Below, piece after piece: positions 1 to 5,084 of a stretch of 5,252 nucleotides of DNA. The DNA lies in contig DAOUTT010000178.1 of NCBI GenBank assembly GCA_030668545.1, positions 1-5,252 of the forward strand. Reading direction: 5' to 3'. The notes beneath the pieces are model-generated. The model saw nothing but the letters and a program-made list of their open reading frames with translations. It was not told the origin of the DNA and made no database searches. The position numbers and the translations under genes were made by a program. Numbering within the stretch: the first letter of the stretch is position 1; the number at the start of each line of letters is the position of its first letter. The stretch comes from Anaerolineales bacterium (GTDB lineage: Bacteria; Chloroflexota; Anaerolineae; Anaerolineales; E44-bin32).

Positions 1-103
1 CGATCGTTGTCAGGGGACGTGGGGGCAATACGTGAGAAGAATATACGAACTGTTCACAACGCCAATGATGATGTTGGTGACAAGAGTTGCTGCAACTTTT
101 CTT

Positions 104-140
104 GTCCCCCCGTTCGCCCCCCATGGGGGCTGCAGGGGAC
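104..140. repeat. Nested C/G-tract palindrome
   Basis: An outer pair GTCCCC (104-109) / GGGGAC (135-140) encloses an inner pair GCCCCC (116-121) / GGGGGC (125-130) with loop CAT. The segment between the left arms contains GTTCGCCCC (112-120), which recurs in the right arm of the hairpin at 505-535, so the two elements may be related. It is probably a dispersed repeat unit. No U-tract follows on either strand, so terminator function is unlikely. Confidence 0.55.
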
Positions 141-286
141 CATTTCATCGTCCCCCGCACCCCCTTCCGAAGGGCTTGTAATGCAATCCATATACGCCCG
201 AGTTCCAAAGCCGGGCTCTGCCCAATCTACTCCGGATTGCGCTTCAGTGGAAGAATAGTATCCTCAAAATACAATCAAGGTGATCC

Positions 287-356
287 GGGGATTGTGGGGG
301 AGTGGAGTCCCCAATAGTCCCCTCGCGTGCATCCCCGAAGCAGAGCGGAGGGGGAT
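287..356. repeat. Two adjacent imperfect GC palindromes
   Basis: The first (287-322) nests GGGG/CCCC around ATTG (291-294) / CAAT (312-315) and GGGA (298-301) / TCCC (308-311). The second (331-356) pairs ATCCCC (331-336) with GGGGAT (351-356). The composition of alternating short C- and G-tracts is typical of small non-autonomous intergenic repeats. No coding potential is seen, and I cannot name a family. Confidence 0.45.
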
Positions 357-428
357 TTAGAGGGGAGAAAAGAAATTCATAACCTCTTCATTGGTCTATC
401 TCTTTGTTCACTCACGCAAACCTCAAAG

Positions 429-464
429 CGCAGGCTACGCCTGCGACCGGAAGCATAGCTTCCG
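429..464. repeat. Tandem pair of 7-bp hairpins
   Basis: Two perfect small hairpins lie two bases apart. The first is CGCAGGC (429-435), loop TAC, GCCTGCG (439-445). The second is CGGAAGC (448-454), loop ATA, GCTTCCG (458-464). Each has a 7-bp stem and a 3-nt loop. Paired hairpins of this design are a known style of bacterial intergenic palindromic repeat. Neither is followed by a T-run, so they are unlikely to be intrinsic terminators. Confidence 0.6.
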
Positions 465-504
465 CACTCCACATACTGGTCTCAGTCGAAGTAAGACTTG
501 TAAT

Positions 505-535
505 TAATGGGGCGAACCGTTGGTTCGCCCCATTA
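505..535 (-). terminator. Perfect 14-bp hairpin downstream of glnA, possible terminator or repeat
   Basis: TAATGGGGCGAACC (505-518) pairs perfectly with its complement at 522-535 around the loop GTT, and a further G-U pair is possible at 504/536. It sits about 80 nt beyond the glnA stop codon, where a terminator would be expected. Read in the glnA direction the stem is followed only by TTAATTAC, a weak U-tract. It may therefore be a REP-like palindrome that doubles as a 3' end-protecting or terminating hairpin. The stem shares GTTCGCCCC with the palindrome at 104-140, which favours a repeat origin. Confidence 0.5.
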
Positions 536-613
536 GAATTCTATTCACCCTGCTCCTGGGTTCTATTTTATAAACATGCCCTTTCTCAAAGAGCGCCCTA
601 CCCTCCCTCCAGC

Positions 614-1948
614 TTATGCAGTTTCGAGGTAATACTCGACTTCCCAATCCATGACACGGGTGCAATATTCATCCCACTCCGCCTGCTTCGCCCGAGTGAA
701 GGCTGTGTAGGCTTCCTCGCCAAGCGTATCTTTAATAACAGAATCACCCTCCAGTTCTTGAAGCGCCTCCGCTAACGATCCGGGGAGTTGGCTGATGCCG
801 ATTTTCTGAAGGTCACGCTCCTCCATCTCGTAAATGTTGAGATTATCCACTGGCGGTGGACACGGCAGGTCTCGATCAATACCATCTAAGCCTGCGGCGA
901 GCATCGCCGCGAAAGCGAGATAAGGGTTGCAGGAAGGATCAGGGAACCTCAGTTCAACACGGATCGAGGTTTCCCGTCCTTCTGAATAGCTTGGGATGCG
1001 AATCATCGCCGAGCGATTAATTTGCGCCCAGCACACATACACCGGTGCCTCATACCCCGGCACAATCCGTTTGTAGGAGTTGACCGTAGGAGCGACGATT
1101 GCCGCTAAAGCCCGCGCGTGTTCGATCTGGCCGGCGATGAACCCATAAGCCATCGAAGAAAGATAATGATCGTCTTCAGCGTTAAAGAATAGGTTTTTAC
1201 CCTCCAAATCGAAAATCGACTGATGAGTGTGCATCCCGGAGCCGTTCATTCCAAAGATCGGCTTGGGCATGAATGTAGCGATCAACCCTTCCTGTGCTGC
1301 CAGCGCGCGGATTGTATATTTCAAAGTCACAACATTGTCCGCAGCCTCTAAGGCGTCGGAGAAGCGAAAATCAATCTCATGCTGGCCGAGCGCGACCTCG
1401 TGGTGACCCATTTCGATCTCTAATCCCATGCTCGCAAGAGCCGCCATCAACGACGCCCGAACCTGCTGCGCCTCATCACTTGCAGAGAAGTCGAAGTATC
1501 CCCCAACATCATGAGGAACAGGGTGAATCGCATCCGGTCCGTTTCTACGCAGCAGGAAGAATTCAGGCTCTGGTCCAATATTGAACTGCCAACCCCGTTC
1601 TGAGACCCGCGCGAGGGTACGCTTCAGCACCCCGCGGGGATCCCCAGGAAACGGTGTTCCATTGGGCAAGTAAATATCACAGAATATCCGCGCCCTTTTG
1701 CGTTCCGGCTGAGACCAGGGAAGAATGCAGTACGTGCTAACGTCCGGCATCAGGCGCATGTCGCTCTCCTGGATCCGCGCAAACCCTTCTACAGAGGACC
1801 CATCGAACCAGATCCCCTCCTCAATCGCAACTTCTAGCCGGTTGACCGGAATGTCTAAACTCTTGACGACGCCAATGACATCTGTGAACTGTAAACAGAT
1901 GAACTTCACCTCGTCTTCTTGTGCACGCTTGATGATTTCTGAAGACAT
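614..1948 (-). CDS. glnA: Glutamine synthetase, class I-alpha (GlnA)
   Basis: This cytosolic enzyme makes glutamine from glutamate, ammonia and ATP, the entry step of ammonium assimilation. The 444 residues equal the usual GSI-alpha length. Visible landmarks are DGSSVEGF (49-56), GPEPEFFL (125-132), metal-ligand glutamates in HHEVALGQHE (182-191), the ATP-site segment KPIFGMNGSGMH (229-240), NSYKR (290-294) and the flexible-loop Glu300 in PGYEAP. Arg58 in FARIQESD aligns with B. subtilis Arg62, the residue linked to glutamine feedback inhibition. The NLYDLP adenylylation motif of GSI-beta is absent (NIYEM instead), so control should be allosteric or transcriptional rather than by GlnE. One oddity is ALGQHE where PGQHE is usual. 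The ATG start is fixed by AGGAGGT six bases upstream. A long leader with a terminator precedes the gene. Identity is near certain, and the subclass is highly likely. Confidence 0.97.
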   Translation of the reverse strand: MSSEIIKRAQEDEVKFICLQFTDVIGVVKSLDIPVNRLEVAIEEGIWFDGSSVEGFARIQESDMRLMPDVSTYCILPWSQPERKRARIFCDIYLPNGTPFPGDPRGVLKRTLARVSERGWQFNIGPEPEFFLLRRNGPDAIHPVPHDVGGYFDFSASDEAQQVRASLMAALASMGLEIEMGHHEVALGQHEIDFRFSDALEAADNVVTLKYTIRALAAQEGLIATFMPKPIFGMNGSGMHTHQSIFDLEGKNLFFNAEDDHYLSSMAYGFIAGQIEHARALAAIVAPTVNSYKRIVPGYEAPVYVCWAQINRSAMIRIPSYSEGRETSIRVELRFPDPSCNPYLAFAAMLAAGLDGIDRDLPCPPPVDNLNIYEMEERDLQKIGISQLPGSLAEALQELEGDSVIKDTLGEEAYTAFTRAKQAEWDEYCTRVMDWEVEYYLETA

Positions 1949-1954
1949 TGAACT

Positions 1955-1961
1955 ACCTCCT
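1955..1961 (-). promoter_or_regulatory. Ribosome binding site of glnA
   Basis: AGGAGGT on the minus strand lies six bases before the ATG. It is a near-perfect anti-16S match, stronger than the signals of the other genes here, and it lies downstream of the leader terminator. Any read-through transcript should therefore be translated efficiently. This supports control at transcript elongation rather than translation. Confidence 0.85.
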
Positions 1962-1983
1962 AATGGCTATGCGATGGCCGGAT

Positions 1984-2011
1984 AAAGAAAAAGGCACGCA
2001 GGGCGTGCCTT
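1984..2011 (-). terminator. Intrinsic terminator inside the glnA leader
   Basis: In the minus-strand RNA, AAGGCACGC (2011-2003) pairs perfectly with GCGTGCCTT (1999-1991) around the loop CCT. The stem is followed by TTTCTTT (1990-1984), so with the last stem bases the tract is TTTTTCTTT. No T-run follows on the plus strand, so the element is directional. It lies 43 nt upstream of the glnA start codon, and no promoter is visible between the two. Transcription of glnA must therefore read through it, the classic arrangement of an attenuator. The alternative is that it only ends a separate small RNA, but glnA would then have no evident promoter. Confidence 0.85.
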
Positions 2012-2324
2012 CGTGTCAACCAGACATCATCGCCCTTCCGATATTGTGCAGTTCAAGGATGGATTCGATCCTTGTTCTGACCACCGCACTCCTTTTGTCC
2101 CGCTCGTCACCGAGCGGATTTATTAGAGCGCTTTCTCGGAAGGGAGAGAGGAGCTTGTGGCAAACTCCGGAGGCATCCGCTGATCTGGTCGATTTTCCCT
2201 TTGGTCTTTTCCCAAAGGTTAGCCCCTCCTCGCAGAGGGGAACCTCCACCTCGTAGTCTCACACCTGAGCGTGAGACCCATACGCTGATCTCCCGATATT
2301 CAATTGTGACCCCCTATGGGGGAT
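1991..2324 (-). ncRNA. Long structured 5' leader of glnA, candidate cis-regulatory RNA of unknown class
   Basis: From the predicted start near 2324 the minus-strand RNA can form, in order: CCCCC-AUA-GGGGG (2322-2310); a 7-bp stem GUCUCAC/GUGAGAC (2277-2256); an 11-bp bulged stem (2245-2216) with loop UGCGAG; CCUUUGG/CCAAAGG (2218-2198), which competes with the previous outer stem; GGAGUUUG/CAAGCUCC (2168-2150); an 8-bp stem capped by GUGA, a GNRA tetraloop (2118-2099); a two-part stem (2089-2046); a small UGUC/GACA hairpin (2026-2014); and the terminator. Two helices need G-U pairs that are C-A mismatches on the other strand, which supports minus-strand RNA. No T-box, no known glutamine riboswitch and no ANTAR motif was recognised. 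The inferred role is attenuation of glnA in response to nitrogen or glutamine status. The ligand or protein is unknown. Confidence 0.65.
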
Positions 2325-2330
2325 GTTGTG

Positions 2331-2359
2331 ATTCTAGCAGAGAGGTGTTTAGGCGTCAA
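2331..2359 (-). promoter_or_regulatory. Promoter of glnA and its leader (extended -10, sigma-70 type)
   Basis: On the minus strand TTGACG (2359-2354) is followed, after exactly 17 bases, by TAGAAT (2336-2331). A TGC immediately precedes the hexamer, making an extended -10. The -35 matches 5 of 6 and the -10 matches 5 of 6 of the housekeeping consensus. The predicted start is near 2324, giving a 5' untranslated region of about 375 nt. It lies just beyond the end of tilS. No GlnR/TnrA-type TGTNA-N7-TNACA operator is seen over it. Confidence 0.75.
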
Positions 2360-2403
2360 CTGGACATGGCGCGGCAGTAAGCGTGAGGTTAGCGGGGCTG
2401 GCC
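2360..2403. other. Short tilS-glnA leader spacer without a terminator
   Basis: Between the tilS stop and the glnA -35 element I see no hairpin with a U-tract. The only pairing, CCTCA/TGAGG, spans the tilS stop codon. tilS transcripts could therefore continue into the glnA leader and be stopped or passed at its terminator. This is inferred from an absence of signal. Confidence 0.45.
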
Positions 2404-3855
2404 TCAACCCTCCTGAGGTGGGGATAAACGAATGACAATTGCCCGGCTCGTCCCCTCGGTAAGTCGGAATGAATGAGACATGCGAATCCCGGCAACCCAC
2501 ACGACTTCATCCCCGGAAACAACAATCGGCCAGCGTGCCCGCGCTAAATCAGGAATGTGATTATTAATCATGATGTCAGAGACCTTCGTTGTCCCCTCAA
2601 GCCCCAGAGGTTGGATCCGATCGCCTGGCACCCGGGTTCTCACGCTGAGCGGTGTGGATACACTCGACTCGTCAATCGCGGCGAAATCGCCTTCTTGCGC
2701 GTTCAAATACGTTTGATAACTCCCGGGGGCGATAGACTCCCTCGCTGCAGTTAACTTCCATCCTCCAGCGAGCTCCACCTCTCCAGGTATCGGCACTCCC
2801 ACTTGAGCATCTCCAATGAGTTGCGGGAGACGATCATAAATAACGGGCGAGTCTGTGTGATAAAGGAGGATTTCCTCACCCAAATCTCTCAACATCAGAC
2901 CGGCAATCAGTGGGCGCGATGCTGGTCTCGTTGGGTCGGATACGAACTGAATCCCTCGCTCAATCGTATCGAAACTGACATCTCGAGCGGAGGGTTGGAG
3001 TTTCTTAATCGCCGATCGGAGTAATGCCCGCTGCAGAGCAAGTGGTTTCCTCACCATGGACTCCACTCGTAATACGAGCGCTGATTCCCCCAGAGATTCA
3101 AACACGGACTCCCAGTCGCTCGCGACCATCTCCGTCAAAAGATCCACTTCGGCTGTCATAATGCGTGCAAGACGTAGAAGGATTTGACGGATGCCCGGGT
3201 TGTAAGTCTCTAGCAGGGGAAGGAGCTCATGGCGGATCCGGTTCCTAAAAAAAGTGGGGTCCATATTGCTTGAGTCGATAACTGGCTCTAAGCCCACAGC
3301 TTGGCAATGGTCCTCAGTCTGACCTCGGTTCAAGGTTAACAAGGGGCGAATAAGCCGGATCCCCTGGGCATCTGGAATCCCAACCCATGAATCGAGCGGT
3401 GTATCAGGCAGCATGCCCCGCAACCCAGAAGGACCTGCCCCGCGCAGGAAATGCATGAGCACTGTCTCGACTTGATCATCTGCAGTATGGCCTGTCGCTA
3501 TCACGTGCACATCGTTTTTCCTGGCCACGCGCACAAGAAAATTATAGCGAGCAAGCCGGGATGCTTCTTCCAGCGAAACGCCGGATCCTGCCTTCAAAGC
3601 TACGTCTTGCCTCTCAATCTCAAAAGGAAGATTGTAGGATTGGGCGATACTCTTTACATAGACTGCTTCATCAGAACTCTCTTGCCGCAATCCATGGTCG
3701 AGGTGTGCACAGATAAGCGGATACCCAAGGTGGGATAAACTATCCAGAAGACAGAGGCTATCCGGACCACCTGAAACGCCGATCACGACCCGCTCGCCGC
3801 AGTTCAAGAGTTGGTGCCTCTCAATAAATTCACTAACCTGTTGGTAACTTTGCAT
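2404..3855 (-). CDS. tilS: tRNA(Ile)-lysidine synthetase (TilS)
   Basis: TilS attaches lysine to C34 of the CAU-anticodon tRNA-Ile using ATP, so that it reads AUA and accepts isoleucine. It acts in the cytosol and is usually essential. The 483 residues suit the long form. The N-type ATP pyrophosphatase P-loop SGGPDS is at 28-33, followed by HLDHGLR (51-57), the TGHTADDQVETVLMHFLRG segment (121-139), IRPLL (169-173) and DSSNMDPTFFRNRIRHELLP (194-213). After a middle linker, the C-terminal TilS domain carries RTRVPGDRIQPLG (406-418) and VVSGDEVVWVAGIR (445-458). An in-frame ATG at 3906 would add 17 residues (MLGFSGCC...), but I reject it. The family normally begins about 27 residues before SGGPDS, and a consensus -10 box lies inside that extension. 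No Shine-Dalgarno precedes 3855, consistent with a leaderless mRNA. Confidence 0.95.
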   Translation of the reverse strand: MQSYQQVSEFIERHQLLNCGERVVIGVSGGPDSLCLLDSLSHLGYPLICAHLDHGLRQESSDEAVYVKSIAQSYNLPFEIERQDVALKAGSGVSLEEASRLARYNFLVRVARKNDVHVIATGHTADDQVETVLMHFLRGAGPSGLRGMLPDTPLDSWVGIPDAQGIRLIRPLLTLNRGQTEDHCQAVGLEPVIDSSNMDPTFFRNRIRHELLPLLETYNPGIRQILLRLARIMTAEVDLLTEMVASDWESVFESLGESALVLRVESMVRKPLALQRALLRSAIKKLQPSARDVSFDTIERGIQFVSDPTRPASRPLIAGLMLRDLGEEILLYHTDSPVIYDRLPQLIGDAQVGVPIPGEVELAGGWKLTAARESIAPGSYQTYLNAQEGDFAAIDESSVSTPLSVRTRVPGDRIQPLGLEGTTKVSDIMINNHIPDLARARWPIVVSGDEVVWVAGIRMSHSFRLTEGTSRAIVIRLSPPQEG

Positions 3856-3864
3856 CGTAAGTGG

Positions 3865-3873
3865 ATTATAGCA
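3865..3873 (-). promoter_or_regulatory. Extended -10 promoter of tilS (leaderless start)
   Basis: The minus strand reads TGC-TATAAT, a perfect -10 hexamer with the TGn extension. No convincing -35 lies 16-18 bases upstream, as is common for this promoter type. The -10 ends only nine bases before the ATG at 3855. Transcription should begin at about A3858 to A3855, leaving 0-3 untranslated bases. This both predicts a leaderless message and argues against the upstream start at 3906. Confidence 0.65.
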
Positions 3874-3940
3874 TTGCGATGCACAGCAGCCCGAAAAACC
3901 TAACATAACGTTCTAGATAATGTGTATCCTCGACCCTGCA

Positions 3941-3949
3941 TGGTATAAT
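3941..3949 (+). promoter_or_regulatory. Extended -10 promoter of the mre operon
   Basis: TGG-TATAAT is a perfect -10 hexamer with the TGn extension. No good -35 is seen at 16-18 bases spacing. The predicted start is around 3955-3957, giving a leader of roughly 25 nt that contains the mreB ribosome binding site. It is divergent from the tilS promoter, with about 70 bp between the two -10 boxes, so one bound regulator could affect both. Confidence 0.7.
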
Positions 3950-3966
3950 CGCAACTTAGCTCCACC

Positions 3967-3971
3967 GGAGG
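3967..3971 (+). promoter_or_regulatory. Ribosome binding site fixing the TTG start of mreB
   Basis: GGAGG lies nine bases before TTG at 3981. The frame is closed by TAG at 3957-3959, and no ATG or GTG gives a full-length MreB, since the next in-frame Met is residue 62. The TTG start is therefore well supported. Confidence 0.8.
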
Positions 3972-3980
3972 ATTTTAGCT

Positions 3981-5042
3981 TTGGCGTTCAACCCACTTAA
4001 CTGGCTCCTGGGCCTCTTCTCCCTAGACATTGGCATTGACCTCGGCACTGCGAACACGCTGGTTAACGTGCGCGGGAAGGGGATAGTGATTAACGAACCT
4101 TCGTGGGTTGCTATTGAGAAGAAATCCAAACGCACCCTGGCCGTTGGCGCGGAAGCGAAACAGATGGTGGGGCGAACTCCTGCGAATGTCGTCGCTATTC
4201 GCCCGTTGCGCGATGGCGTCATCTCTGAATTTGATATCACTGAAAGCATGCTTGAATACTTCATCGCCAAAGCCCATGAACAGAGTCTCGTGCCAGTCCC
4301 CCGCCCGCGCATCGTTGTTGGCATCCCCAGCGGCGCAACAGAAGTAGAGAAACGCGCTGTATATGATGCCGCAATGGCAGCGGGAGCGCGAGAAACATAC
4401 CTGATCGAAGAACCGACCGCGGCGGCATTAGGCGCGGACCTCCCCATCGGGGAAGTCCGTGGTTCGATGATCGTGGATATCGGCGGAGGGACGACAGAAA
4501 TGGCAGTGTATTCGATGGGTGGGATCGTTGTATCCCGCTCGCTTCGAGTCGCTGGCGATGAGCTGGATCAGGACATCATTAATTACATTCGAAATAAATA
4601 CAACCTACTGATCGGCGAACGTATGGCAGAGAGGGTGAAAATTACGATTGGATCAGCCTACCCTCTTAAAGAAGAACAAACAATTGGCGTGCGCGGCAGA
4701 AACCTTGTGAGCGGCTTGCCGGAGGCTATCGAAGTTTCATCCGTTGAAATTCGCGAGGCTTTGGCCGGATCGGTGAAGATCATCGTAGATACACTGCGGG
4801 ATGCTATCGATGAGGTTCCACCCGAACTTATCGCCGATCTCATGGAAGAAGGAATTGCGCTGGCAGGCGGTGGATCTCAGTTGCAGGGGTTGAATGAACG
4901 ACTCTCAAACGAACTTCGCATGCGTGTATGGCTCACGGATGATCCTATGACCTGTGTAGCCCGCGGGGCTGGTTTAATCCTTGACAACTTCGACACCCAT
5001 GGCCGCTTCCTCGTCGGTCTTGAGCGAACCCCCGGTTACTAA
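3981..5042 (+). CDS. mreB: Rod-shape-determining actin homologue MreB
   Basis: MreB is a bacterial actin that polymerises with ATP on the inner face of the cytoplasmic membrane and directs the elongasome that builds the lateral cell wall. The 353 residues are close to the family length of about 335-350. Residues 3-14 (FNPLNWLLGLFS) look like an amphipathic membrane-binding helix. The actin-fold ATP motifs follow: phosphate-1 DLGTANT (20-26), IEEPTAAALGA (142-152) with the catalytic-type Glu, phosphate-2 IVDIGGGTTE (164-173), and the adenosine motif LAGGGSQLQGL (294-304), then DDPMTCVARGAG (320-331). Translation starts at TTG behind GGAGG. The stop is 42 bases before mreC with no terminator between, so the two form an operon. 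NEPSWVAIEKK (38-48) is a style I associate with Chloroflexota. Paralogues such as Mbl are possible, but the mreC neighbour favours MreB. Confidence 0.97.
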   Translation: MAFNPLNWLLGLFSLDIGIDLGTANTLVNVRGKGIVINEPSWVAIEKKSKRTLAVGAEAKQMVGRTPANVVAIRPLRDGVISEFDITESMLEYFIAKAHEQSLVPVPRPRIVVGIPSGATEVEKRAVYDAAMAAGARETYLIEEPTAAALGADLPIGEVRGSMIVDIGGGTTEMAVYSMGGIVVSRSLRVAGDELDQDIINYIRNKYNLLIGERMAERVKITIGSAYPLKEEQTIGVRGRNLVSGLPEAIEVSSVEIREALAGSVKIIVDTLRDAIDEVPPELIADLMEEGIALAGGGSQLQGLNERLSNELRMRVWLTDDPMTCVARGAGLILDNFDTHGRFLVGLERTPGY

Positions 5043-5084
5043 TCAGCTTTAGGATTGGTCCCTGGCTAAAACGGGATCTGACTT

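Larger units (their letters stand above)
1..505. other. Non-coding intergenic region rich in GC palindromes
   Basis: I find no convincing gene here. The open frames (for example 7-258 on plus) lack a ribosome binding site and recognisable domains, and they run through C- and G-tracts. The stretch holds at least six hairpin-forming palindromes: 85-97, 104-140, 162-174, 287-322, 331-356, and the pair 429-445 and 448-464. They are built from C5/G5 runs or from the 7-bp stems CGCAGGC/GCCTGCG and CGGAAGC/GCTTCCG. This composition resembles the short dispersed palindromic repeats common between genes in Chloroflexota and cyanobacteria. That resemblance is from general knowledge and no copy was searched. 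The gene that would lie upstream is outside the window. Confidence 0.6.

Noticed and set aside
7..258. 83-residue plus-strand ORF at the window start
   Set aside because: No ribosome binding site and no domain. It runs through palindromic C/G tracts and has low-complexity content with no sign of a real protein.
2013..2026. TTGACA as a second glnA promoter downstream of the leader
   Set aside because: No -10-like hexamer occurs 16-18 bases downstream; that position falls in the terminator stem.
2046..2089. tRNA-like T-arm (GGATTCGATCC)
   Set aside because: The 7-nt loop is GGATTCG on plus and CGAATCC on minus, not TTCRANN, and there is no acceptor, D or anticodon arm around it.
2216..2245. 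ANTAR-type dual hexaloop antiterminator
   Set aside because: The UGCGAG loop is six bases with G at position 4, but position 1 is U instead of A. No second such hexaloop overlaps the terminator.
2016..2249. 77-residue minus-strand ORF ending just before the leader terminator
   Set aside because: It has a GTG start with no Shine-Dalgarno and no recognisable domain, and it lies exactly over the paired RNA structure. It has no glutamine codon run that would suggest a leader peptide.
1991..2324. T-box riboswitch for tRNA-Gln upstream of glnA
   Set aside because: The layout (long leader, terminator) fits, and GACGAGCGGGACAAAAGG (about 2110-2092, minus strand) is loosely like a stem I start. The diagnostic UGGNACCGCG T-box sequence before the terminator and the AG-bulge/specifier arrangement are absent.
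1991..2324. Known glutamine riboswitch (glnA RNA or downstream-peptide motif)
   Set aside because: Those aptamers are about 60 nt and are known mainly from cyanobacteria and phages. I could not find their conserved core in this leader.
5043..5084. Terminator or promoter between mreB and mreC
   Set aside because: Only a 5-bp TTTAG/CTAAA pairing is present with no U-tract, and no -10 box is seen. The two genes look co-transcribed.
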